Source: Agromyces albus | GTDB taxonomy: Bacteria > Actinomycetota > Actinomycetes > Actinomycetales > Microbacteriaceae | Length of the DNA stretch: 64,000 bases | NCBI RefSeq assembly: GCF_004134825.1 | Contig: NZ_SDPN01000011.1 | Span: forward strand, 48,447 to 112,446 | Reading direction: 5' to 3' | In this document: positions 9,107-19,987 of the stretch, piece by piece | How the letters are laid out: the number at the start of each line of letters is the position of its first letter | Position numbering within the stretch: the first letter of the stretch is position 1 | Notes under the pieces: model-generated | Database searches by the model: none | What the model was told of the DNA's origin: nothing | The model's input: only the letters and a program-made list of their open reading frames with translations | Position numbers and translations under genes: made by a program

Positions 9107-9916
9107 TCAGGACTCCCAGGTGGCGACGATCGAGGCGATCTCGGCGGGCGGGCCGGCGGAGATGGGCTGCCACGACTCGAGCACCCCGTAGGCGATGATG
9201 CGCTCGTCGGTCGAGTAGAGGGGGTTGCAGGTCGTGAGCGTGATGATGCGATCGGTCGGCTGCAGCTCGGGGCGGTGCGGCACCGGCGAGAGCACGTCGA
9301 CGGCCTCGGGGGCCACGTACTCGAAATCACGGAATCGGTAGGTGTACCAACCGTCTTGCGTCTGGATGTAGATCGCGTCACCGAGCTGGAGCTGGTCGAC
9401 CTCATGCATGCCGCCACCGTAGGCACTGCGGTGAGAGGCGATCGCGAAGTTGCCCACCTCTCCGGGCATCTGCGTGCCGGGGTAGTGGCCCACACCGAGG
9501 TAGTTGCTGTTCAGCACATCGAGCCCGATGCCTTCAGCCACGCGCCGCTGCGAGTCCTCGCCGAACCGGGGCACGTACATGATCGCGAATGCCTCGCCAC
9601 TGGCGCGTTCGGCCGGTCCGACGACCGGGTCGCCGTAGTCGGCCGGCTCAGGCGGCGCCTCACTGCCGCGCGCGGCGCGATCGGCCTCGATCCATTCAGA
9701 GCTGAGATCGGATGCCGCGCTCGACTGCTGACCGGCCATGATCGCGTCGTTCCACCACAACTGCCAGCCGAGGAAGAGCAGGATCAGCGCACCGGCCGTG
9801 AGGAGCAACTCGCCGAGGATGCCGACGATGCTCACCGGGCGACGGCGACGCTCATGACGTCGGGCACGCCGATCGTCGATCACCTCGTCGCTCACGCCGG
9901 GCTCCGAATCGGACAT
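9107..9916 (-). CDS. Class E sortase
   Basis: ATG at 9916 gives 269 aa; an upstream ATG in frame is less likely. An Arg/Asp-rich cytoplasmic start is followed by a membrane helix (about 28-52), a linker and a sortase beta-barrel. The catalytic triad is His162 (ASHRS), Cys230 (TLTTC) and Arg239 (DERII). The TLTTC-N-P context is typical of class E, which anchors proteins with LAXTG-like signals to the wall in high-GC Gram-positives. No substrate with a sorting signal is visible in the window. It heads a minus-strand operon with the 53-aa peptide and trpG. Confidence 0.93.
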   Translation of the reverse strand: MSDSEPGVSDEVIDDRRARRHERRRRPVSIVGILGELLLTAGALILLFLGWQLWWNDAIMAGQQSSAASDLSSEWIEADRAARGSEAPPEPADYGDPVVGPAERASGEAFAIMYVPRFGEDSQRRVAEGIGLDVLNSNYLGVGHYPGTQMPGEVGNFAIASHRSAYGGGMHEVDQLQLGDAIYIQTQDGWYTYRFRDFEYVAPEAVDVLSPVPHRPELQPTDRIITLTTCNPLYSTDERIIAYGVLESWQPISAGPPAEIASIVATWES

Positions 9917-9988
9917 ACTCGCGATTCTAGCTCGCACGGTGAAGAGCCCGGCTGTGTGAGGCCGGTTCACTCGGATAGAATCTCCCTC

Positions 9989-10228
9989 ATGGCACGTACG
10001 AAATCATCGAAGCCCGCGCGCGCAGAACCGGCAAGCGGCGAAGAGGCGCCGAACCCGGTGTGGTTCAAGCCGGTCATGTTCGGCTTCATGCTGCTCGGGC
10101 TCGCCTGGATCATCGTCTTCTACGTGAGCCAGGGCCGGCTCCCCATCCCCGACCTCAACTCGTGGAACATCCTCGTCGGCTTCGGCATCGCCTTCATCGG
10201 CTTCCTCATGACCACTCGCTGGCGCTGA
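9989..10228 (+). CDS. crgA: CrgA, cell division protein
   Basis: This 79-aa protein has a basic N terminus, a conserved NPVWFKPVMFGFMLLG segment and two membrane helices (about 29-49 and 60-74), which is the CrgA layout. CrgA acts at the septum with FtsZ, FtsQ and PBPs in Actinobacteria. It is adjacent to the pkn/pbpA/rodA cluster as in streptomycetes and mycobacteria. No Shine-Dalgarno is seen: a TAGAAT -10-like hexamer ends 8-9 nt before the ATG, so a leaderless transcript is likely (inference). A strong terminator follows the stop. Confidence 0.95.
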   Translation: MARTKSSKPARAEPASGEEAPNPVWFKPVMFGFMLLGLAWIIVFYVSQGRLPIPDLNSWNILVGFGIAFIGFLMTTRWR

Positions 10229-10243
10229 CCAGCTCATACGGCG

Positions 10244-10277
10244 AAGAGGGCGGATGCTGCGGCATCCGCCCTCTTTC
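10244..10277 (+). terminator. Rho-independent terminator after crgA
   Basis: A perfect 14-bp inverted repeat (arms 10244-10257 and 10262-10275, arm sequence AAGAGGGCGGATGC) with a 4-nt loop ends in CTCTTTC. It lies 15 nt after the crgA stop. Its A-rich and T-rich ends could also serve in the opposite direction, but the rhomboid gene ends 140 bp away. Confidence 0.85.
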
Positions 10278-10304
10278 GTGCATTCCCCCGCGCCTTCCTC
10301 GGAG

Positions 10305-10406
10305 TTATCCACAGGCTTACGAACGGGTCGGCGACCCGATGGCCCCCGAACTGGCCACAACTACATGCGTGTAACTCTCCCCAGCTGTGGAGAGAGCTGT
10401 GGATAA
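10305..10406. promoter_or_regulatory. Pair of inverted consensus DnaA boxes between crgA and the rhomboid gene
   Basis: TTATCCACA at 10305-10313 and TGTGGATAA at 10398-10406 are exact copies of the classical DnaA box in opposite orientation, with 84 bp between. A further TGTGGAGAG lies at 10386-10394 inside a near-palindrome. The space is a convergent intergenic region, so promoter use is unlikely. It is about 12 kb left of oriC. A role in DnaA titration or regulation is inference. Confidence 0.6.
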
Positions 10407-10414
10407 CTCAGCAG

Positions 10415-11272
10415 CTAGCCGATCGGCAGCATGAAGTACCGCAGGCTGAGCAGCAGGAGCACCACCACGAGCGCCGCGAGCAGCCACACCTGCAGCGCCT
10501 GTTGCGATCGCTTCCGTGTCTCGATGTAGATCCAGCCGACGATCGCGCCCACGAGGAGGCCGCCCAAGTGCGCCTGCCACGCGATGTTCACGCCGGGCAG
10601 GAATCCGATCACGAGGTTGATGCCGAGCAGCACCAGAAGCTGGGTCGTCTGCCCTCCGAGCCGCCGCTGGATCACGAGGAATGCGCCCATGAGCCCGAAG
10701 ATGGCGCCGGATGCCCCGACGACGGGCACGAACGGACTGCTGAGCCAGAGCACGCCGATCGAGCCGCCGAGGCCCGCGATCAGGTAGAGCGCGAGGAATC
10801 GCGAGCGGCCGAGCAGGCCCTCGAGCAACTGGCCGAAGATCCACAGCGTGTACATGTTGAGCAGCACGTGGAAGATGAGGCCGGTGGAGTGCACCAGCAT
10901 CGTCGTGAGCATACGCCACGGCTCGAAGCTGCCCGGAGCCGAGTAGCCTCCCGCGTACAGCAGCTCGCTCGTGACGCCGAGGCCGGGAATCAACTGCAGG
11001 AGGAAGACCGCGAACGTGACGGCGATGATCGAGTACGTGACGATTGGCCCGCCGCCGCGGGCAACCGAGCGAAGGCGTGTGAGCGCGACCGGCTTCGTTC
11101 GCGGCGCCGAGGCGCGCTGCTCACGCATGCACTCGGGGCAGATCACGCCGACCGGTGCCGGTGTCTGGCATTCGTGGCAGATCGTGCGCCCGCATCGCTG
11201 GCACAGCACAAAGCTCTGCCGATCCGGATGCCGGTAGCAGGTGTTCGCGCGCTCGGGCCCGGCCTCGCTCAC
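10415..11272 (-). CDS. Rhomboid-family intramembrane serine protease with N-terminal zinc ribbon
   Basis: GTG at 11272, 7 nt after the ppiA stop, gives 285 residues; the frame stays open upstream inside ppiA. The N terminus (10-50) carries eight Cys/His ligand-like residues (C12, H15, C24, C27, C32, C35, C45, C48), like a B-box or double zinc ribbon. Membrane helices begin near 79. The catalytic dyad is present: Ser188 in GASGA and His235 in HLGG. Rhomboids cleave membrane proteins within the bilayer. It is downstream of and probably co-transcribed with ppiA. The substrate is unknown. Confidence 0.93.
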   Translation of the reverse strand: MSEAGPERANTCYRHPDRQSFVLCQRCGRTICHECQTPAPVGVICPECMREQRASAPRTKPVALTRLRSVARGGGPIVTYSIIAVTFAVFLLQLIPGLGVTSELLYAGGYSAPGSFEPWRMLTTMLVHSTGLIFHVLLNMYTLWIFGQLLEGLLGRSRFLALYLIAGLGGSIGVLWLSSPFVPVVGASGAIFGLMGAFLVIQRRLGGQTTQLLVLLGINLVIGFLPGVNIAWQAHLGGLLVGAIVGWIYIETRKRSQQALQVWLLAALVVVLLLLSLRYFMLPIG

Positions 11273-11279
11273 CGCCGTG

Positions 11280-11819
11280 TCAGGCCTGCTCGATGGTGAC
11301 GCTCTCGAGCACGACGTCTTCGAGCGGCCGGTCGCGACCGTCGGTGGCCACGGAGGCGAGCTTGTCGACCACGGCCTGGCTCGCGGCATCCGTCACCTTG
11401 CCGAAGATGGTGTGCTTGCCCTGCAGCCACGTGGTGGGGCCGACGGTGATGAAGAACTGCGAGCCATTGGTGCCGCGGCCACCCTGGAGGCCGGCGTTCG
11501 CCATCGCAAGCACGTAGGGCTCGGTGAAGTCGAGCTCGCCGTTGATCTCGTCGTCGAACTGGTAGCCCGGTCCGCCGACGCCCTGGCCCAGCGGGTCGCC
11601 GCCCTGGATCATGAAACCGGGGATGATGCGGTGGAAGACGACGTCGCGGTACAGCGGGTCGGTGGTCTTCTCGCCGGTGGCGGGGTGGGTCCACTCGATC
11701 TCGCCGGTCGCGAGGCCGACGAAGTTCTTGACCGTCTTCGGGGCCTGGTGGCCGTAGAGGTCGACCTTGATCGGGCCGTGGTTTGTATTGAGGGTCGCGA
11801 CAGCGGTGGGAATGGGCAT
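11280..11819 (-). CDS. ppiA: Cyclophilin-type peptidyl-prolyl cis-trans isomerase
   Basis: This 179-aa protein has the cyclophilin core motifs: FHRIIPGFMIQGGDP around the catalytic Arg, GSQFFI, and the W-L-Q-G-K-H-T-I-F-G segment with the ligand-binding Trp. No signal peptide is visible, so it acts in the cytoplasm. It catalyses proline isomerisation during protein folding. The rhomboid gene begins 7 nt downstream. A cyclophilin followed by a rhomboid near gyrA is common in Actinobacteria. Start ATG at 11819 is consistent with the usual N terminus (MPIPTAVATLNTNHGPIKVD). Confidence 0.95.
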   Translation of the reverse strand: MPIPTAVATLNTNHGPIKVDLYGHQAPKTVKNFVGLATGEIEWTHPATGEKTTDPLYRDVVFHRIIPGFMIQGGDPLGQGVGGPGYQFDDEINGELDFTEPYVLAMANAGLQGGRGTNGSQFFITVGPTTWLQGKHTIFGKVTDAASQAVVDKLASVATDGRDRPLEDVVLESVTIEQA

Positions 11820-11938
11820 GCCCTTATTCTGTCACGCACGGATTCGTCAACCGGCATGCCGTATTCGCACTCCCACCTCGCGTACAGCCGTTTCGGTGGC
11901 AAGATGGAGGAGTTCGCTGCACAACGATGGAGGTCGAG

Positions 11939-12463
11939 ATGAGCCTGTCACGCAAGCGCCGGAAGGAACTCAAGCGGCTGCAGAGCAGTGCGGAGGAACT
12001 CTGGGGGGACCAGCAGCACGTGCTCGAGCACGCCAACGCCGTCGCTCGCGAGGCGAGCCGCCAACTGGGCCACATCACACGCGAAGAAGTCGTTCCGCGT
12101 GTGCGCACGGGGTACGAGAGTTATGTTCGTCCGGGAGTCGACCAGGCACGGCACGTCGCGCGCAGCACCGGCGAGGCCGTCGAGCGCAAGGTCGTTCCCG
12201 CGATCGGCAACGCTCTCGGAGCCGTGATGTCGATCGGTGACGTCGCCAACGACGCACGAGTGCGCCGGGCCGTGGCCCGTATCGCGCCCCGTTCGTTCGC
12301 TCCCCAGAAGAAGGGCCCCGGAGCGGGCACCTATCTCGCAATCGGCGCCGGCATCATTGCGGCGGCCGGGATCGCGTATGCCGTCTGGCAGACCTTCCGG
12401 GCCGATGACGAGCTCTGGGTGGCTGACGACGAGCCCTCAACTGGTGCTGCAACCGACATCTGA
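11939..12463 (+). CDS. Hypothetical basic protein with C-terminal membrane segment
   Basis: Two in-frame ATGs exist (11927 and 11939). A GGAGGT ribosome site at 11929-11934 favours the second, giving 174 residues starting MSLSRKRRKELKRLQ. The first half is charged and probably helical. A hydrophobic stretch (GTYLAIGAGIIAAAGIAYAV) lies near residues 128-147, with an acidic tail after it. No catalytic motif is seen. Similar proteins next to ppiA in Microbacteriaceae have, to my memory, been annotated loosely as DNA helicases; nothing here supports that name. Confidence 0.8.
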   Translation: MSLSRKRRKELKRLQSSAEELWGDQQHVLEHANAVAREASRQLGHITREEVVPRVRTGYESYVRPGVDQARHVARSTGEAVERKVVPAIGNALGAVMSIGDVANDARVRRAVARIAPRSFAPQKKGPGAGTYLAIGAGIIAAAGIAYAVWQTFRADDELWVADDEPSTGAATDI

Positions 12464-12478
12464 GTACCGTAGGTTCAC

Positions 12479-12512
12479 GAACGGCCTCGCCTCTCCACAG
12501 GCGGGGTCGTTC
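12479..12512 (+). terminator. Stem-loop terminator candidate
   Basis: A 14-bp stem with two G-T pairs (arms 12479-12492 and 12499-12512) and a 6-nt loop lies 15 nt after the preceding stop. It lacks a long T-run, so it may depend on stem stability alone. Confidence 0.55.
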
Positions 12513-12561
12513 ACCAGTTAACGCGTTGGATCCCGATTCTCAACGAATCTGGGAATCGACC

Positions 12562-12591
12562 TTGCACTCCACGTGAGAACACCGATAGTGT
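12562..12591 (+). promoter_or_regulatory. Predicted promoter of the 24-aa leader ORF
   Basis: TTGCAC (12562-12567) and TAGTGT (12586-12591) are 18 bp apart, a good match to a housekeeping sigma promoter. Transcription would start near 12598, about 40 nt before the ATG at 12638. Confidence 0.55.
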
Positions 12592-12637
12592 CTCATTCGG
12601 TATCGAACGACCGAAGCCCTGAGAGGAGTTGATCCCT

Positions 12638-12712
12638 ATGACGAAGCACATCTTTGTCCCAGCATCCACTGCCGCCCACACGGGAGTCCTCCTCACGTAT
12701 CGGGCCGGCTGA
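12638..12712 (+). CDS. 24-aa leader-like peptide ORF
   Basis: ATG at 12638 is preceded by a strong ribosome site (GAGAGGAG at 12621-12628, 9 nt spacing) and a promoter 47-76 nt upstream. The peptide is MTKHIFVPASTAAHTGVLLT followed by YRAG and a stop. It has no homology I can name. The strong start signals on so short a frame, followed by about 300 nt without an obvious gene before the 83-aa ORF at 13014, suggest a regulatory leader peptide or a small functional protein. Function is unknown. Confidence 0.5.
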   Translation: MTKHIFVPASTAAHTGVLLTYRAG

Positions 12713-13013
12713 TTCAGCCCCGGCGACACGCCTCTTTGCGCGTGATCGCCACCTCCGCCCCTCGGGCGTGACCAGCGGCTCGTGCCGCAGCATCCGTCGA
12801 CCGATCGCGTCACCACTGCAACGACGTCGGTGAATCGGATGCCGCACACGGCTTCCCGGCCATCCCGTCCCGGCGACTGACGCCCAGCGCGCTGCGATTC
12901 GGCGCGCCTCGCGATCCGAACGCCCACTCTTCCCACCACCGCGCCATGCCTGGCCCCCGTGCCTCGACGCGCATCAGCACCATCCACCACCACACACCAG
13001 TAAGGAAACCGAA
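12713..13013. other. Gene-poor stretch between the leader ORF and the 83-aa ORF
   Basis: GC-rich sequence with runs such as CACCACCACACACCAG near 12985-13000. An open frame on the minus strand (12511-12993) has no ribosome site or protein-like features. If the leader ORF and the 13014 ORF share a transcript, this would be a long structured 5-prime region; no terminator-like hairpin was recognised by eye. Confidence 0.4.
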
Positions 13014-13265
13014 GTGAATACCAGTTCTCTCACCGCAAGTCCGCCCCGATCGGAGCGGGCAATAGTTATCCGTGCCCAGGCACGCCGGCTGGGCGAGCGC
13101 ATCGCCGTGCGCGCCGGTCTCGCGTTGATCGCGTGGGGTCGACGTCATGACGAGCACCGCACCCACGTCGCGATGTACGAGCGCCGTCACAACGAGCAGG
13201 TCGCGAACCGGCTCCGTGACGACGAGTTCGTCCGGGCCGTGCTCCTCGCGCGTCCGTTCGTCTGA
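13014..13265 (+). CDS. 83-aa basic hypothetical protein
   Basis: GTG at 13014 follows AAGGAAACC, an acceptable ribosome site. The 83-residue product is rich in Arg and predicted helical (RRLGERIAVRAGLALIAWG, then a His/Glu/Arg-rich half ending in AVLLARPFV). No signal peptide or known motif is seen. Small proteins of this style recur in Microbacteriaceae, from memory. It may belong with the 24-aa leader ORF upstream. A large inverted repeat lies 85 bp downstream. Confidence 0.6.
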   Translation: MNTSSLTASPPRSERAIVIRAQARRLGERIAVRAGLALIAWGRRHDEHRTHVAMYERRHNEQVANRLRDDEFVRAVLLARPFV

Positions 13266-13349
13266 CGCCATGTGCGCCAACACCACGATTCCCCCGCTGG
13301 TCGACGTCGTCGCCCGCCGCGACGCCGCCGGCCGCGGGGGATCGTCATG

Positions 13350-13423
13350 CACACTGCGCGGCCGCGTCGCGGATGGTTCGGCCTCTCCGGGTCGGAACAT
13401 CGGCGTCGCGGTCGCGCAGTGTG
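13350..13423. repeat. 17-bp inverted repeat with 40-nt loop (possible bidirectional terminator)
   Basis: Arms 13350-13366 (CACACTGCGCGGCCGCG) and 13407-13423 match in reverse complement except for one G-T pair. It sits between the 83-aa ORF and the convergent nudix gene. It could stop transcription from both sides, although neither end has a T-run. Confidence 0.6.
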
Positions 13424-13481
13424 CCTTCGTCAGCGCACCCCGGCAACGGCGGCCGGCTTCGGCTCTGCCATGCCGCCTCGG

Positions 13482-13928
13482 CTATGGAGCGGCGGGCGGC
13501 ACGCCGTCGGCGGGCTCTGCAGCGTTCAGTCGCAGCGCGATGTCGAGCAGGCTCACACGCCGGAGTCCAGGCACCTCGTCGAGCGCGAACCAGCGCGCCT
13601 CATCGCTCGAGCCGCCGATCTCGTTGCGAAGCGCGCCGCTGACGACCTCCGCCCGGTAGACCACCCGCATCGCATAGAGCGGCGACGCACCGGTGTGTCG
13701 CTTCGACGCGGGCACGACCATCGTGTCGATGCCGAGCAATCGGTCGACGGATGCCTCGTAGCCGGTCTCCTCGAGGATCTCGCGCTTCACCGCCTCGATC
13801 GGGTGTTCCGCCCCCTGCACACCGCCGCCCGGCAGCGTCCATCCGGACCGGCCGTGCTCGTTCCAGTGCGAGAGTAGGATCTGCCCGTCACGAATGATCA
13901 CTCCATAGGCGGCGATGCGGATGTCCAT
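13482..13928 (-). CDS. NUDIX hydrolase
   Basis: This 148-aa protein has a complete Nudix box (G-x5-E-x7-REILEETGY) at about residues 35-58, preceded by WTLPGGGV. Nudix enzymes hydrolyse nucleoside diphosphates linked to another moiety; substrate cannot be read from the box. The rest of the fold is present (ARWFALDEVPGL near the C terminus). It is a single gene on the minus strand, ending next to the large inverted repeat. ATG at 13928 is the natural start. Confidence 0.92.
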   Translation of the reverse strand: MDIRIAAYGVIIRDGQILLSHWNEHGRSGWTLPGGGVQGAEHPIEAVKREILEETGYEASVDRLLGIDTMVVPASKRHTGASPLYAMRVVYRAEVVSGALRNEIGGSSDEARWFALDEVPGLRRVSLLDIALRLNAAEPADGVPPAAP

Positions 13929-14008
13929 CCCGTCACTGTAGCCCGAGCGTGGCGGATCGGCGGCGGTCGGCGCTAGGGTCGTGGCATCCGATGCCCCAGG
14001 GAGCCCGC

Positions 14009-14086
14009 GTGACCGAGACGACGAGCGGCGCGATTCGCTCGACCGAGGTCGACGAGTTCCTCGTCGCCCGATGGTTCAGCGTCTAG
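14009..14086 (+). CDS. 25-codon ORF, possible gene remnant beside tRNA-Ala
   Basis: GTG at 14009 has GGGAG upstream, and a TAGGGT -10-like hexamer lies near 13974. It encodes VTETTSGAIRSTEVDEFLVA plus RWFSV before the stop. It looks like the start of a protein cut short just before the tRNA genes. No family is recognised; it may be spurious. Confidence 0.25.
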   Translation: MTETTSGAIRSTEVDEFLVARWFSV

Positions 14087-14099
14087 CCGATAAATACTG

Positions 14100-14172
14100 T
14101 GGAGCCTAGGAGATTCGAACTCCTGACATCCTGCTTGCAAAGCAGGCGCTCTACCAACTGAGCTAAGGCCCC
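14100..14172 (-). tRNA. tRNA-Ala (TGC anticodon)
   Basis: Read on the minus strand it folds as a cloverleaf: acceptor GGGGCCT pairing with AGGCTCC (one G-T), D-arm AGCTCAGTTGGTAGAGC, anticodon loop with TGC in CTTTGCAAG, and a T-arm containing GTTCGAATC. The discriminator is A and CCA is not encoded. It is 49 bp downstream of tRNA-Ile, as usual for this actinobacterial locus. Confidence 0.97.
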
Positions 14173-14221
14173 GGACCCGAACGCCGGAGCATCCGAGAAT
14201 TTCCTTCTGGAATTATCTGAG

Positions 14222-14295
14222 TGGGGATACGAGGACTTGAACCTCGGACCTCTTCGTTATCAGCGAAGCGCTCTAACCGCCTGAGCTATATCCCC
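14222..14295 (-). tRNA. tRNA-Ile (GAT anticodon)
   Basis: On the minus strand: acceptor GGGGATA with TATCCCC, D-arm AGCTCAGGCGGTTAGAGC, anticodon GAT in GCTGATAAC, and T-arm GTTCAAGTC. The discriminator is A and CCA is not encoded. It follows gyrA-DUF3566 and precedes tRNA-Ala, the conserved order in Actinobacteria. Confidence 0.97.
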
Positions 14296-14358
14296 GAAAT
14301 TGGCCGAGTGAAAGACTACCCGACCGGGCGGGATTCTCCGAATCCACGCCGCTCCTCG

Positions 14359-14763
14359 TCAGTTGTTGGTGAACCCGACGAGGATGCCGCCCGTGATCTT
14401 GACGCTCAGGTTGTAGAGCACCGCCAGAATCGCTCCGAGCGCGGTGATCACCACGAGGTTGAGCAGCGAGGCGACGACGGCGAAGCCCATCACGTTGCCG
14501 AGGGAGAGCACCGCCGTGAGGTCTCCACTGGACCCGGCGACGTCTTGCACGAGCGAGTTGACCTGCTCGAAGATTCCCGTCGAGTTCAACACCGTGTGGA
14601 CGAGGAACGTCGCGACGATGCTGACCACTGCGAGGCAGACCGCAACGAGGAACGAGAGCTTCACCGCCGACCAGAAGTCGATGTAGACGAGCCGGAGGCG
14701 CACCTGCTTTGCAGGGGTCTTCCGGTTCGACTTGCGGGCCAGCTTGTCGGCGACGCTACTCAT
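14359..14763 (-). CDS. DUF3566 transmembrane protein
   Basis: This 134-aa protein has a basic N terminus (KLARKSNRKTPAKQVRLRLVY), a conserved IDFWSAVKLSFL motif entering the first membrane helix, and a second helix region near 88-118 ending in GGILVGFTNN. This is the DUF3566 pattern found immediately after gyrA in Actinobacteria. Function is unknown. It starts 6 nt after the gyrA stop and is probably in the gyrB-gyrA operon, followed by tRNA-Ile and tRNA-Ala. Confidence 0.93.
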   Translation of the reverse strand: MSSVADKLARKSNRKTPAKQVRLRLVYIDFWSAVKLSFLVAVCLAVVSIVATFLVHTVLNSTGIFEQVNSLVQDVAGSSGDLTAVLSLGNVMGFAVVASLLNLVVITALGAILAVLYNLSVKITGGILVGFTNN

Positions 14764-14769
14764 AGACGA

Positions 14770-19411
<4,642 letters not shown>

Positions 19412-19413
19412 CT

Positions 19414-19447
19414 AGCGACTCTCGATCTTATCAAACAGAGAGTCGCT
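19414..19447 (-). promoter_or_regulatory. gyrB promoter region with inverted repeat around the -10
   Basis: On the minus strand a TAAGAT -10 hexamer (19430-19425) lies between two perfect 9-bp arms, AGCGACTCT and AGAGTCGCT (19414-19422 and 19439-19447). No clear -35 is seen. The arms could be an operator or a hairpin ending recF-dciA transcription. Confidence 0.5.
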
Positions 19448-19507
19448 CCGAGGCCGGAAGCGCCGATCTGCCGCGATGACACAAGCGGATCGACTGATTT
19501 TGTCCGG

Positions 19508-19987
19508 TCAGCCGTAGGTATCGCGCGGACCACGCCCTGGAACCGATCTGGGACCCCTTTTCCAGGTGGGGGCGTCGGGCCCTTGGAAGCGGATCGTCTC
19601 GACCCCAGCGCCGGGGAACCTGGCAATGATCTCGGTGACCAATTGCGTTCGCATCAGACGCAATTGCGTGGCCCACGCGGTGGACTCGCAACGCACCTGC
19701 AGCACGCCGCCCTCGATCGCGATCGGCTCGGAGTGCTTCGCGGTCTCCTCGCCGGCGATCTCGCCCCACGAGGCGAGCACTTCGTGCTGCGACATCGGAC
19801 CGCTCCAGCCGAGCTGGTTCGTGAGGCCGGCGATCGCGTCGCCGAGCGGCTTCGGGTCGCGGCCGGGTGTGAACGGCTCGCTGCCCGAGATATCCTTCGC
19901 GCGGTTGCGGGCCCGCGCCGACCGCGGCCGCGACTCGCCGCCGAAGACCTCGCGGAAGTGCTGGTACACGCGAGACGCCTCACTCAT
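19508..19987 (-). CDS. dciA: DciA (DUF721), replicative helicase loading factor
   Basis: This 159-aa protein has a DUF721 core: ASWGEIAGEETAKHSEPIAI, then GVLQVRCESTAWATQLRLMR, the KH-like part. A basic, poorly ordered N terminus (1-45) precedes it. DciA proteins load DnaB helicase in bacteria without DnaC or DnaI, and none of those is seen here. The ATG overlaps the recF stop by 8 nt. Its presence in the recF-gyrB interval is the standard actinobacterial arrangement; the dnaB gene is 25 kb away in the same window. Confidence 0.92.
   Translation of the reverse strand: MSEASRVYQHFREVFGGESRPRSARARNRAKDISGSEPFTPGRDPKPLGDAIAGLTNQLGWSGPMSQHEVLASWGEIAGEETAKHSEPIAIEGGVLQVRCESTAWATQLRLMRTQLVTEIIARFPGAGVETIRFQGPDAPTWKRGPRSVPGRGPRDTYG

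Noticed and set aside
12511..12993. 160-codon minus-strand frame in the 12.5-13 kb region
   Set aside because: No ribosome site, no protein-like composition, and it runs through the terminator and leader ORF.
13270..13659. Plus-strand frame starting MCANTTIPPLVDVVARR
   Set aside because: It crosses the large inverted repeat and overlaps the nudix gene on the other strand; the translation is Ser/Arg-rich.
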